Counted from the first letter of the stretch, positions 44,541 through 56,865 are shown. The stretch: DNA of 64,000 nucleotides from Nemopilema nomurai (GCA_003864495.1 ML133365.1:1557856-1621855), one strand, 5' to 3'. Numbers and translations: made by a program. Notes: generated by a model from the sequence alone, not told the origin.

Positions 44541-47500
44541 AAATTCATCCAATTGATCATCGACCAAAAGCTGCACAAAAAACACAAGATGAAGCTGCGT
44601 ATGGGGATATCTCTATTGGGTCAGACAAAAACATGCCCATATCAGTGATTGATCACGAAGAGTATCCATCTAACGACAACAAACCTTGTCAAAAATGTGG
44701 CATTCTTTCAAAAAAGTTGTTGTATTACCAAAAGGACAACAGCCGACTAAAGAAAGAGCTTCAAGAACTAAAGAACACACAAAACGTGAGTAAAGTGACA
44801 GCTTTAATTAACATGTATATAATTAATTAATATATAATTAACATAACTTACATTTATTAGGGATATGCAGAATAGGGAAATGTATAAAATTGTTAAAAGA
44901 AAAATATGTTGCATACGCAAAATTTAAAGTTAAAAAAGGAACCCATGGTGACATACAAAAATCAATGGGAGACGGGTTGGCAGTTGTTTGGAACTTGGGA
45001 GGGCCATTGCTATGTTTCGGAAAATTCTCAAATCTTGTGCCACTCTAGGTTATTGTCAAAAGATGCACTTTAAGACATCTTAATTCTAACGGTGCCTTGC
45101 TATAAAAAATTATCGAACATTTTCTATATTTTCTCAGCCCACTTCCTTGAGCCAACTAGATGAGACTGAGACTGTTGTTGAATCGAAGTCAGATTTCTCT
45201 GAAATTGAAGAAAAGGATAATACAACCAATTTGGAGAGCAGCGACGGAGATTAGACTGAAGATGACATGCTGGATGTCTGGGAGAACAAAGTAAATCCTG
45301 ATGATGATGATTATGATGATGATGATTATGATGATGATGACAACGATGATGTTCTTTCTGATGGAAGTGAACCAATATGTATTGAAAATGCGGATCCATA
45401 AAAAACAGACAAAGGAAAACAAACTCATCTGCCAGCAGAGTGAAGTGAGTTCAAATTGAAACATGCGCTTTAGAGTTTAGATGAAATGTTTTTGATTTTC
45501 AATGATAAAAAGTTTTTTGCTGCATACATTTGAAATAGACTATGGAAAAGAGTGGTGACACCATATGATGATATGGGGGAAGTAATAATCCCAAGGGAAT
45601 GCAAGATTTGCCACCGGAAAACGCACCTACTGTTTAAAGGCCGGTTTACACGATAATTGACTGCTAATTGAACGTCACAGATCTTTCATTTGACCACCAA
45701 TCAAATGGAAAAGTCTTTGATGCAATTTCTTCAGAGGCGCCAACAAGTCGTTGCTGTCCTGGGTTGTTCGGGAAGTTTTTTAAATTGACCCTTGATCATG
45801 CTATTGATTTTCCCAGAATGAATAATTTCTATTAGCCTTAGAGTCTCAGTGAATAATTTGAATGATTTCGTATATGCAACATAAAATGTTAAACATAAAT
45901 GCAAGTACATGAGGTGTGACCATAGGTGAGGTCATAGGTGTGGCATCTAAAAGTTGACTTCAGCATAGCCTTCCTTCGTAACTTTTCAAAACCAGCTGTT
46001 CTTACTTCCAGAAGCTTGAGAATTTGCTTCAGAAACGTTGTTTTAGAAATTCACGTGATTCACTCTTATTATCAGGCGAACACATTGGTTGTTACGTTTT
46101 TATATGTAGTCCATTTTCTTCTATTAAGAACTTTTTCTTCTTTCAGTACTGATCAAAAGCTGCCAGCAGAAGATGAAAATAAATTTATAGTGTTCCAGTC
46201 AATGCTAATTTCCCTTTTCACAATGTTCTGCTTCAAATGCCACCATAAGGAACCATCTGTGGAAATGTTTAAAAAAGGAACCATGGTGCAAGTTCTGCAG
46301 ACTTGTGACAAGTGCAATCATTCATTCAAGTGGAGCATTCAGCCATTGTTACTGGGTAAACATCCTGCTGGGAACATATTGCTCAGCTTTGCAACTCTTG
46401 CTGCTGGAGCATCAATAACCCAGATGCTACTTGTAATGAAACTTATGTGAGTATCTTGTTACAAAGCCCGAACATTTTTCCGGCATCAGAAGAAATTTCT
46501 TTTTCCTGCAATTCTCTACCATTGGAAAAAATATCAAGAAAACATGTTTTCTAGCTTGTGGCACGTGAAGAACTTGACCTGGTATGGAGATGGTCGTTTC
46601 GACTCTATGGGCCATAGTGCAAAGTATGGGGTTTATTCCATGCTTTGTGCATCCAGATCGCAAATAGTTCACTTCCAACTATTACAGGTTTGCTTTTGTT
46701 CAAGACTTTTTTAATGAAATGCATTCTACTTATAATACATAACAACAGGAGGTGATTATGGCACATAAAAGATAATTATATGTAATTTTTATCAGAGACC
46801 TTGTCAATGTTCTAGTAATAAAATCCCTGGGATTTTCGCCATAGGCAAATGAAGCTGGCTCAAGCAGTTCCATGGAACTTGTTGGAGCCAAAAAGTGTTT
46901 TTCAAAACTAAATAAAGAGAAAATTGATCTTTCCACGTTTGTGTCACACCGTCATCTTGGTATCTCAAAATGGGTCAGAACAGAAGAACAAGGAACGCAA
47001 AATTTCTTTGATATCTGGCACGTTGCTCGATCTATTTAAAAAAAGTAATGGCTGCCGCTAAAGAGAGAGGAAGTGAGATTTTGCAGAAATGGGTGAAAGG
47101 CATACGGAGACTATTGGTGTGTGCTTTCGACAAAACAAGGGTTTGGTTCACTAATTATTGCCAAGTGGGAGGCAATTATGCAACATGTTGCTGGTAAGCA
47201 TGAGGGCTTCGACAATCCCCTGTTTCCTAGGTGTGCCCATGGAGAATTAGAACGAAGAAAGGTGATAAAAAAGGTTAGTATAATAATTTTAGTTTCCTTT
47301 GTGCTGTTCTTCAAATTCTCAATAATGAAAAAAATTAACCTTATAGTTTTATTGCACAGAGCTTCTCAAAATTTACTTTTTGAATCAGTTTTGGTTTGAA
47401 ACTCTAATATCTTATTACAGGAACACCTGCATATGACAAACTATTGCACATTCTAACCAACAAGAGGGTGGTCAATGACATAAGGAGGCTCTCGCCACTT

Positions 47501-48798
47501 GTTCAGACCAGTTCTCTTAAGGGCTTCCACTCTCTCTAAAACCACTGGCATCCAAAAATGTTGCATTTTTCATTCATTGGTACAAAATGCTGGTTAGATA
47601 TCAAAAACTTTATAAAAACTTTTCCAAATGCAAAAACAATAATTTATGGGATTCTGGTCAATTCCGTTATAGATACTGATTTATAAGGTTATGACCCACA
47701 AACTGTGATAAACAAGTCCCTCCTGTATCAGTTTCCAATTAGATTCTTTTCTGATTTGCCTGATTTCCAATTGCCTTTGCATAGAAAATTGATATGAAAA
47801 ATCTTCCAGGGTTATTCTTGCTTGCCTGCATTTCAATGAAAATGTTCAGAGACAAAAGAAGACGACAAAAGATGGCAGAAAATACTTCAATGTGACATAT
47901 CCAAAGTTTAGCCTTGGCATTGAGGTTGTACGTGAGGTAGCTGTTAATCCAACATACGGTAATATATCAAACTTTTAGACATATTGCAGAAAATACTTTC
48001 ATGTGATGGCAGACAATACTTTAATGAGAGCTATCCAAAGTTTAGTCTTGGAAGTGAGGTTGTATATACTTGAGGTAGCTATTAATTCAACAAACTTTAG
48101 ACACATTCCCAATTTTTTTATATAATCTCTAATTTCTATTTATTCTCTTTTTAAAAGCAATATAGCTATTTAAAATGGGTAGCTTGGTGAATTTTTCAAG
48201 GAGACAAAAGTGTCATCGTATGATATTGGATATCCCTAGGTGTTAAATCATTCCAAACAAAAATTACTTTAGATCAATCAAATGCATTTAAAGATGCATA
48301 TCTTGTACTTGCAAATGTTACAAAATGTTCAAAACTGTTCGTGAGCGTACTATTTTTCTGTTTAGAGTATGCTACAAACATCAAATCACTAATATTCAGT
48401 TTATGAAACAAAGAGACTTTATGTAAGTCAGACTCAAACTATTTATACATATAAATTAACACGATGAGGCAGATATTGTGGCATTAAGTCGAGGATCCTT
48501 AAAAGTTTTTCAACAAACAGCTTTAATTTAATTTTCTAGCTGAAGAGCAAGAGCAGCTATTGGTAAATCAGATGGTGGCTTCAGTTCAAACAACACAACC
48601 TCAACGTTGCTGTCAACTCTGTGGCAAGCCTCGGCGAGGGCACCCACGCAGTGGATGTATGATAGAAGCAGAAGATTAAATAGCTAGTGTCTGAACAAGG
48701 AATCTTAAATGTACTTCTCTTTTTTTATCCTTTCATTTCCAAATGACCACAGCATTATATCCATTGAAAAATTGTTATGTTCACAGTTTTATTTACTC

Positions 48799-49877
48799 TT
48801 ATTTGGAATCAATCTTTAACTGTATATATTTATACATATAAGCTATTTGAATTTTGAGACAAGTCAATCCTGTTCTGGTTCTCTTTGTCTGGCAGTCTGA
48901 AAACCATGCAGTACTCCAGTTTTGAATTTTTCCCTTAATAAGGTGATAAACACAAGCAGGAAGAGGTCTTGCATTATCATGGCCCAAATAGCCAAACAAC
49001 CAGCGTACAAACCATCTGTATGCAACCGCACGTAGAAACCTGAGGATAGTAACAGAATTACCAACAGTTACTAATCCTCTTAGAAGAATGCAAGAGACAG
49101 TAGTTATTAAATGTATATTTTTTGCAACAGATTTTTATTTTTAAAAGGGATTTAAATTTTTCCAGATTTTACTGTATAATGATTGAATTCTAAAATAAGA
49201 AGGTTGCATTTGCACTTACTGGTTTTCAGATTCATTTGGTCTTTGCCTGTATGGCTTACCCTCTCTTGTTTTGAACAAAGGGCCGGCGAGTTGAAGCACA
49301 GACTTATTCATAAGTGCTGCAAAATCTGGATGATCTGTAACACAACCCATCTCAGATTCCTGCATGCTTATCTTTCCGATTACCTGTGACACCTCCCAGC
49401 AGCCTTGCATTTGCTACATCGACACCTAATAAATTAATTAATTTAGGCCATTACTTTACATGCATTAAAGCTTTGCTATGACTATGGTCTTCGACGCAGG
49501 CCATACTGATGATGATTGCTAATTAGAATTTGATGAAGGAAAATAATACTTATAATATAACACTTCGAAAATTATGCAACTGAACTTCGATGTAATATCA
49601 CAAATGAGAAATAAGGCTACAAGCGACGCAGTAATTTTTGTATTGTACATCAGGGCTAGGCCTATCGTAGCTATAAATTCCGATTCCGCTATAACATGAC
49701 AAATAAATTAACTGCTGAATTTATGCTTCATATTATAAGTTTGCAAAGGAATTGCGTCAATGTCAGCCTTGTCATTTTCCCCATCGTCTTCGTCGGAGGA
49801 AGATGCCAGAAAATTTCTTCACTAACATCTGATAAAATTTCCTCAACGTATGCAGCTGTGAACTCCGCATCCGACAT
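48799..49877 (-). pseudogene. P2RX7_C (P2X7 ballast-like) gene of Kolobok-1
   Basis: Exon 1 starts at ATG 49877 (MSDAEFTAAYVEEI) and is acidic, with SSSDEDDGENDKAD after a one-base slip. Exon 2 (49435-49220) opens CRCSKCK, slips a frame, then CVTDHPDFAALMNKSVLQLA and ends at GTAAGT. Exon 3 (49039-48799) reads FLRAVAYRWFVRWLFGYLG, then ARPLPACVYHLI. The order C-x-C-x2-C, C-[IV]-T-x-HP-x-F, AYRxF, PxC is that of the cysteine-rich C-terminal ballast domain of the P2X7 receptor, which binds zinc and GDP. No channel segment is present. It lies inside the Kolobok-1 TIRs, facing the transposase. The expected Trp at the end of exon 1 was not located, and two frame slips make it a probable pseudogene. 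Confidence 0.75.
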
Positions 49878-50215
49878 TTCCTTACCAACATTGACAATTT
49901 TCCTAACTTTGCTTCACATTGCTCTGCCTCCGTTTGAATAGGGATTGAAAGCGTTGCAAATTGAACTAACACACGAGAATACGTCACTCTCCCCAGACTC
50001 TTTTCGAAAAACCTACCCTGATAAAACCCCCCAATAAATGGCCTTATGCCCCTTATTTTGAAAAGATTCTTGCAGATTAAGAATCAGCAATCTTTACTGC
50101 CTCAGAAATCGAGTAACAAATTTTTTAGACTTATCATGTCAGTAGTACTTTAAGTTTGGGGAACATCTCTTCTAATTTTCCTTCTACATGCTACTTGCTC
50201 TAGATTCCCCAAAGG

Positions 50216-50569
50216 CCACCATCTTGACTCCCTGAAAGATGGTAAATGCAGAGGCGTGCTGCTCAGTCCCCCATGATCAAACAGAAGGCTACACGTGTTT
50301 GTGCTGGCAAGACGTGTGTCGTTTCGTTGGCCTACTGAGGACGAATTGGTTTGTACTGTTTGACTGTTTGTACTACTGAGTATGTTTAACTAGTGTACTA
50401 CAGTGTATGATAGCGCCGAGCTATTTGTTTATTGTACATTGCTGTTGTACATGTAGCGAAAGAGGTTTTATATTGTTATTACTACCAGTGGTGGATCCAG
50501 ACCGGGTTCGAAAAGTTCCGGAACCCTGTCAGATTTCCTAAAGAAAAAATTCCTTAGATTAGTAACCTA
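50216..50569. other. intergenic with a hAT-like terminus
   Basis: No gene. At 50486-50500 the sequence CAGTGGTGGATCCAG matches the terminal motif common to many animal hAT elements. It lies just before repeat R1 copy b, so R1 could be the body of a non-autonomous hAT, but the same motif is not seen before R1 copy a. Confidence 0.4.
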
Positions 50570-51577
50570 AGACTAGCCCCCAAAACCCTGCTGCGCGGGC
50601 ATAAATCTCCTTCAATGGAAAAAGAATTGCCCCTTGAAACTATCCCCAAGCAAATTACGCAGATTAGCCTCGGCAAGACAAGAGCCTCGCATCGACAGTA
50701 AAAATGACGTTGTCAACGAAAAAATGACTCGCCATCCTTCGCGTGCATCACGCGCAGCAGGGTTTTGGCGGCTAGTCTTCTGTTTTACCAATACATTGTT
50801 TATCCATGGTGAAAGTTGTCTTCAATTTATCCATCGATTTCATTTACATAAACTTATACATTTTTTAATTCGAAACGCATAATTTTTTCAGTAAATATTT
50901 GGGCGAGCACGTTTGGAGTGATTCGTCTTTCAAGTCACTTTTAGCTTCACCACTCTTTATTTTTAAACTTTGTGCGCCAAAAGCAGTAGTAAATGGTTTC
51001 AAAACCAAGTTGAAATGTAGAGTCGAAAATGCTTCAATTCTTGGTAGACTTTGGTTACTTGCACATGCAAGATCAAGAGCACGTCCCATTACAGTTTGAT
51101 GGTGACCAGAAGCAGCAATCAATCAACTTGACAATTCATTAATGTTAACACCCTTCAAGGAACCTTTTTCCAGCGAGTCATGTGGCCAAGCGACCGCCGC
51201 ATGAAACAAACAACACGACATGACACTTTGACACGAAAAACTTGCTTCATTGGTTGGCCGTCTCATTCATCGTTTTGGAAATTGAGGGCCGTTTAAGCTT
51301 AAAATCGTCCGAGGCTTACCCTGTTAATTCTCCATCAAAATACAGTTGACCTCCTGACAAATATCCATCTTTTAGCTGATCAACTCTTTGTGAAGCAAGC
51401 TAAAAATCCTAGTATAAAGACCTTTTTGCCCTCTAGATTGATTCCTAGGTTGCCCCTGAATCGGCTCTGACTCCATTTGAACATTGCACGACTGACGAAA
51501 CTCCTAGATCGATTTAATTTGACCATGCAAAGCCTGCCCTTTAGTTTTTGCAAAGTATATACCACAGCCGATCCATA
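50570..51577. repeat. dispersed repeat family R1, copy b
   Basis: Homologous over its length to 3405-4625 in the same orientation. It is shorter because it lacks the hairpin block of copy a and has scattered small gaps. Divergence looks substantial, so the two insertions are old. No conserved ORF. Confidence 0.75.
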
Positions 51578-51957
51578 TGTCAAGTTTTCGTGGCACAGTT
51601 CCTTCGTTGAAGCTTTATAACAGTGATGCGAGGACCAGCAAAATCCCCCGCAAGGCACCAAAGGATCGCAGCCACTATGCCAGAAATGATCAGACCTGGT
51701 TCATCAATATGTGCATCACAAATGCCTTTATTGGTCAAGGTTTCCAAATACATCGAGCGTACATGTGACTCATTTAATTGTCCATGCCGGGTGCTTGTTG
51801 AAGAGAAAGATAGATTTTAACTTTGATGATGAATCCACTTTGTTAACTACTGCAGAGTAAAAATTAGAGGCAGTAATCTGGTATAGTCTATGTTGTTTCC
51901 AACAATCATTGGATGATTGACCACGTGAAGCAGATTCAATATTCTGTAAGTTTATTT
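51578..51957. other. intergenic, nothing recognised
   Basis: Ordinary AT-rich DNA with two overlapping short ORFs (51577-51820) that resemble no family. Precedes the minisatellite. Confidence 0.35.
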
Positions 51958-53590
51958 AAACATGCACCAACTTTATTTAAACAGGTGTAAGTTGATAGCC
52001 ATTTAGAATGACCATGCACCTATTTTATTTAAATAGATGCAACTTGATAGCGATGTAGAATGACCATGCACCTATTTTATGTAAACAGGTGTTAGTTGAT
52101 AGCCATTTAGAATGACTTTTCATCTATCTTATTTAAATAGATGCAACGTGATAGGGATGTATAATGACCATGCACCAACTTTATTTAAACAGGTGTCAGT
52201 TGATAGCGATGTAGAATGACCATGTCCCTATCTTTTTAAATAGATGTAATGTGATAGCAAGAAAGAATGAACATGCAGGTATTTTATTTAAATAGATGCA
52301 ACGTGATAGCAATGTAGAATGACCATGCACCTATTTTATTTAAACAGGTGTCAGTTGATAGCAATGTAGAATGACCATGCACCTATTTTATGTAATTAAA
52401 TGTAATGTGATAACGATGTAGAATGACCATGCACCAATTTTATTTAAATAAATGTAATGTGATAGTGATGTAGAATGACCATGCACCAATTTTATTTAAA
52501 CAGGTGTCAGTTGATAGCGATGTAGAATGACCATGCACCTATTTTATTTAAACAGGTGTCAGTTGATAGCGATGTAGAATGATCATGCATCAATTTTATT
52601 TAAATAGATACAACGTGATAGCAATGTAGAATGACCATGCACCTATTTTATTTAATTAAATGTAATGTGATAGCGATGTAGAATGACCATGCACCTATTT
52701 TATGTAAACAGGTGTTAGTTGATAGCCATTTAGAATGACTTTTCATCTATCTTATTTAAATAGATGCAACGTGATAGGGATGTATAATGACCATGTCCCT
52801 ATCTTTTTAAATAGATGTAATGTGATAGCAAGAAAGAATGAACATGCAGGTATTTTATTTAAATAGATGCAACGTGATAGCAATGTAGAATGACCATGCA
52901 CCTATTTTATTTAAACAGGTGTCAGTTGATAGCAATGTAGAATGACCATGCACCTATTTTATGTAATTAAATGTAATGTGATAACGATGTAGAATGACCA
53001 TGCACCAATTTTATTTAAATAAATGTAATGTGATAGTGATGTAGAATGACCATGCACCAATTTTATTTAAACAGGTGTCAGTTGATAGCGATGTAGAATG
53101 ATCATGCATCAATTTTATTTAAATAGATACAACGTGATAGCAATGTAGAATGACCATGCACCTATTTTATTTAATTAAATGTAATGTGATAGGGATTTAG
53201 AATGACCATGCACCTATTTTATTTAAAAAGGTATAAGTTGATAGCCATTTAGAATGACCTTTCACCTATTCTTTTTAATTAAATGTAATGTATTAGCGAT
53301 GTAGAATGACCATGCACCAATTTGATTTAAACAGGTGTCAGCTGATAGCGTTGCAGAATGACCATGCACCTATTTTATTTAAACAGGTGTAAGTTGATAG
53401 CCATTTAGAATGACCATGCACCTATTGTATTTAAATAAATGCAACGTGATAGCCATTTAGAATGACCTTTCGTCTATTTTATTTAAATAGGTATAAGCTG
53501 ATAGCGATGTAGAATGACCATGCATCAATTTTATTTAATTAAATGTAAGTTGAAAGCAATTTAGAATGACCATGCACCTATTTTAAATAA
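51958..53590. repeat. 52-bp minisatellite, about 31 units, with higher-order repeats
   Basis: Each unit follows the pattern GATAGCxATGTAGAATGACC, ATGCACCTATTTTATTTAAA, then a variable end: CAGGTGTCAGTT, TAGATGCAACGT or TTAAATGTAATGT. A block of about 0.6 kb recurs: the variant with 'gacttttcatctatcttatt' is at 52120 and 52736, the variant 'agcaagaaagaatgaaca' at 52255 and 52827, and the units following each match in order. So longer blocks, not only single units, were duplicated. Not a CRISPR array: there are no unique spacers and no cas genes. Confidence 0.95.
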
Positions 53591-53889
53591 AGGTCAGATG
53601 TGACCAAAATAGATTTTCTGCTATTGAATTCTATATGACTTTAAAGACAATTTAGTAAAGTCCGCATTTTGTTATATTATATGACCTAATCAAAAAAGCT
53701 ATTTCAAACTCCGAGTTTGTCGTCGTTTCATGGACAATGTCGCATCGCGCATGACTGTCTTTTGGGGTCTGGAACTGGTATGTGCGTGACGTAGAATGAG
53801 TGAGACCTTTACCAGTGTTGTTTCGGTTACTGTGTGTTGTTAGCGGCGTGGCCTATCGTTCGAGTTCGAATTCAAATTTTCCAGTCAAA
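53591..53889. other. 5' region of the Kolobok-4 transposase
   Basis: Sequence after the minisatellite up to the THAP start codon. It may contain the promoter. I could not identify a TIR; TTAAAGAC at 53651 is a weak candidate. Confidence 0.35.
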
Positions 53890-56865
53890 ATGCCAAGATT
53901 TTGTTGTGTTTACGGTTGCTCCGCCACAGCAAGTAAGGAAAAGGGTATAACAGTCCATTTAATCCCTTACTTCCAAGACAGCAGAACAGTTGCAAAGCAA
54001 AGGAGAAAGAGATGGATTGATTTTGTTCGGAAAACACGGGCGAAATGGACACCATCCAAGTATTCAGGAATCTGTTCGCAGCACTTCAACGCAGGCGATT
54101 ATGAACAGTCTTTGGCAATGCTGAGTTTGTTACCTGGGTTTAGTGAATCCTTGGAGCGAGAGTTAGTGAGAGATCAATTTGGGATTTTTGCGGTGCCATC
54201 CATCTACCCGCTAGGCCCTCATCTTCGACCCAAGGCCAAAACAAAGAAACAGTTTCAGTCCGAGGGAGCCGTTGCCACAGGCAAGTTAGTACAATTTGTA
54301 GACATTGCTTTTATTGCTTTAAAATACCAGTGCTGAAATATTTTGATTGTTTGAAATTTTATAATTATTTTTGGAATTGTCCAACTCATTTGCTTCATAA
54401 TGAAGTTCATTTCTAATTTTTGTAAATATTAGTCTGGTCACCAGGGGAGATTGATTCAATTTTTCATGGGTTAATATAATTTTAAACTTTGTGATTCTAG
54501 ACAATCCGTAATATTCTTCAATCTGGAGACTCCACAGTCACAATCCCATTAGTCACAACACCAGGAACAAAGAAGGCTGTACGAAGTCAAATTTTAGATG
54601 ATGCACCTTCACTTGCAGACTATGAAGAAGACAGCTCTACACCACAAGTATGATAAAATTATTTTAGGGTAGTTATTAACTTATATATTATCTAGGGTAG
54701 TTATTAACTTTCCTTTTCCTGGATTTTATTTTTGCAGAATTGACAGTGATGTTACTTCGAGCAATCTTCGAACAGAACCAAAGTTTATTGTTTTTATATC
54801 ACATCTGTTGTCCTTGTTCAAATTTTGCCCATCATGTAAATCTGATGGTGTATTGGTAACACACACCAAAGTTGGTACAATGGTGGAGGTCAAAACTGTC
54901 TGCGGAAACCCAGTTTGTAAAAACAAAGAAAATGTGTGGAGAAGTCAGCCAACCATCCCAAATACCAGGATCTTTGCTGGGAATTTGCTCCTCTCATTTG
55001 GATTACTAGTTGCTGGAACCTCTGCAACCAAGGTGTTGAATGTCTTCAAGCACATGGGACTGGCATGCATCTCACTTCGAACATTTTATACGCATCAAAG
55101 GGTATGTGCATCTTATGGTCAGAAGTTGACAGGTTTTATTCATAAAAGAAAAACATATTTCTTTTACATAAAAATTGCTTCAAAAAATATAATACAAATT
55201 TATTCAATTTTCATTTTTGGATTTAGCTTTGTAAAACCCTTGTCTGCCAGAATAAAATGAGTAGAAAGATCAAATGAAAAATTTGCAGTCTTATTCCCTA
55301 GGAGGAGATTGAACTCTTAAATCATACTTATCCCTTCTCATTGGTTATTATGAAAATTATCCATAATTTTGTTTCACTTTTCAGGAAAAACTCTTTCCCA
55401 GTATTCACTTGTTCTGGAAGAAGTACCAGAAAAAACTACTTGATGATTTTGATTTGGTTAAAGAAAAATTAGTTATTGCAGGTGACGCAAGACATGACAG
55501 TGTAGGACATAACGCAAAATATGGCATCTACATAGTTTTCTGCTGTAACCATTCTCTAATTGCCCACTTTGAGCTTGTACAGCTAAAATTGAACAATTGA
55601 ACAAGTTTGCCTCCAGGTAAAAAAATTATTCTAAAAAAACCCACTATCATTTCCATATCAGAGTCTGCAATAGACAATAGAAACTAAGTGTGTCTTCTTG
55701 CAGTCCCCTCAATAAATATTTTGTTCTATTGGCCAAGCAGTAAATTTTATCATTTTTTCAATATAATACTAATATGTTTACAACTAAGTCTCCTGAGACA
55801 GTTTCAAATCAATTGTTAAATGCAACATCAGTAACAGAACAAATTCAGAAAGGAACATGAGATACCAATGGGTTCTTTATATTAGTCTTTTTAATCTTGC
55901 TTGTGTGATATTAATGTCTATATCTCTTATATTGAATTTTTGCAGGGATGAAAATAAAGTAGAAAATAGAGTTTTTGAAGAAACATGCTATGTTGTTTCA
56001 TTAACTCAAAATTCTAATTATGTTTTCTTCAGAGGAATGTGTCAAGCAGTTCTGCAATTGAATATGAAGGGTCCAAAAGGTCAATGATGTTTATGCTGAC
56101 TAATGTAAAATGTGGCATATCAACATTTGTATCTGATAGATATTCTTCTATTGTCAAACACATGAGAGAGGTTTTCACACCATTACTTTGATGTGTTGCA
56201 TTTAGCAAAAAGTAAGTTGCATCAATTCATTAAAGGACAGAGTTCATGACTTGAATTTGTTTGCTTGTTACTCCTCCTATGTGTTTCAAATTCCTAATTG
56301 TATCAATTTTGTTTTACACAGAAGTAAGAAAGATCTTGACAAATATTTCGAAAGTGAAAGGTTGTGAGGCATTGTCAGAATGGATTCAACCTTGTGTGAA
56401 CCACTTATACTGGTGTGCAGTTACAACTCCAAGTGGTGATGGAATATTATATTGGCAAAATTCAAATCCTTCCTTAGCCATATAAGAGACAAACACACTG
56501 CTTTGGATGATCCCATTTTTGATAAATGTGTCTATACAGATATCATTAAAGGAAGGAAATGGCTTAAAAAGGTAGATCATATTAATAAGCGAAGTTACCT
56601 TTTTTCTAAGTTAATAGAGACAAAACAAAGATACATTTCTTGCCAATTGAGTTGTTTGCTAAATACATGCTGCCTAAAGCTGTTTTTAAACTGTATTTTG
56701 TCATTATCTTATAAACTGTATGTTACAGGATCTCTTTACAACAAAACATTTTCTTGCCAACCTACCATCAGATTTCATAATTTCTGCACTTTATACTATA
56801 GGTTCAGATGTACATGATAGAGTGGTGAAGGGATTGACAGAGAAAAGCATAGTAAATGGAATACT
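53890..56865 (+). pseudogene. Kolobok-type THAP transposase of element 4, 3'-truncated
   Basis: Exon 1 (53890-54280) encodes a clean THAP finger: MPRFCCVYGC, VHLIPYF, RWIDFVRK, ICSQHF and a FAVPS end, closing at a GC donor (CACAG|GCAAGT). Exon 2 is 54501-54647. Exon 3 (54738-55101) has FCPSCKSDG, GTMVEVKTVC, ENVWRSQP, AGNLLLSFGLLVAGTS and RTFYTHQR. Exon 4 (55385-) has the first catalytic block IAGDARHDSVGHNAKYGIY. Exon 5 (about 55946-56205) has EYEGSKRSM and the second Asp in FVSDRYSSI. Exon 6 (56321-56572) has LSEWIQPCVNHLYWC and DKCVYTDIIKGRKW with one slip. Exon 7 (from 56731) stops after SDVHDRVVKGLTEKSIVNGI, where the family would continue with the LExFHS block. The remainder, including the zinc knuckle, is cut off at about 56865 by unrelated GC-rich sequence. 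Confidence 0.8.

Larger units (their letters stand above)
42908..48680 (+). pseudogene. Kolobok-type THAP transposase of element 1
   Basis: Exon 1 (42908-43290): after a one-base slip in an A-run the THAP finger reads YCCAGAPNDTNC, MHAFPKDEKQ, LWEQFVRRH, SALCSINF and GAVPS. Exon 2 (44541-44785) has CQKCGILSKKLLYYQ and a coiled coil. Exon 3 (45138-45444) is acidic with an Asp run from GAT repeats and two stops. Exon 4 (46147-46687) holds FCFKCHHKEP, CDKCNHSFKWSIQP, AGNILLSFATLAAGAS, RTFFRHQK and the catalytic WYGDGRFDSMGHSAKYGVYS. Exon 5 (46845-47042) has ELVGAKKCF and FVSHRHLGI, where His replaces the Asp seen in sister copies. Later exons give IIAKWEAIMQHVAGKHEGF, LKGFHSL, HFNENVQRQKK with YPKF, and a final zinc knuckle RCCQLCGKPRRGHPRSGC (48591-48660). 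With the missing Asp and several stops it is inactive. Confidence 0.85.
42636..50149. mobile_element. Kolobok-type element 1, complete, two convergent genes
   Basis: Left end TGTGCTACTGACATGA and right end, in reverse complement, AGTACTACTGACATGA, with TTAA on both sides (42632-42635 and 50150-50153). Inside are a multi-exon THAP-DDE transposase on plus (42908-48680) and a P2RX7_C-type gene on minus (49877-48799), ending tail to tail about 120 bp apart. A Penelope-like fragment sits in the first intron. TTAA duplication together with a THAP finger points to Kolobok; the TIRs share the start AGTGC/AGTAC with Kolobok-3 and Kolobok-2. Confidence 0.85.

Noticed and set aside
45630..45660. A TTAA-type element starting at AAAGGCCGGTTTACACGAT
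   Set aside because: The motif looks like a transposon start, but no matching inverted end was found within intron 3 of the Kolobok-1 transposase, so I do not call it.
36402..50153. piggyBac as the source of the TTAA-flanked elements
   Set aside because: piggyBac also duplicates TTAA, but the transposase here has a THAP finger and the GDGR..GHSAKYG and SDRH blocks and not the piggyBac DDD domain or its short CCYT ends.
51958..53590. CRISPR-like array of regular repeats
   Set aside because: The whole 52-bp unit repeats, with no unique spacers and no cas genes, in a eukaryotic setting. It is a minisatellite.
53890..54280. Host THAP-domain transcription factor
   Set aside because: The THAP exon is followed by exons of a Kolobok-type transposase with the catalytic GDxRxDSxGHxAKYG block, so it belongs to a transposon.
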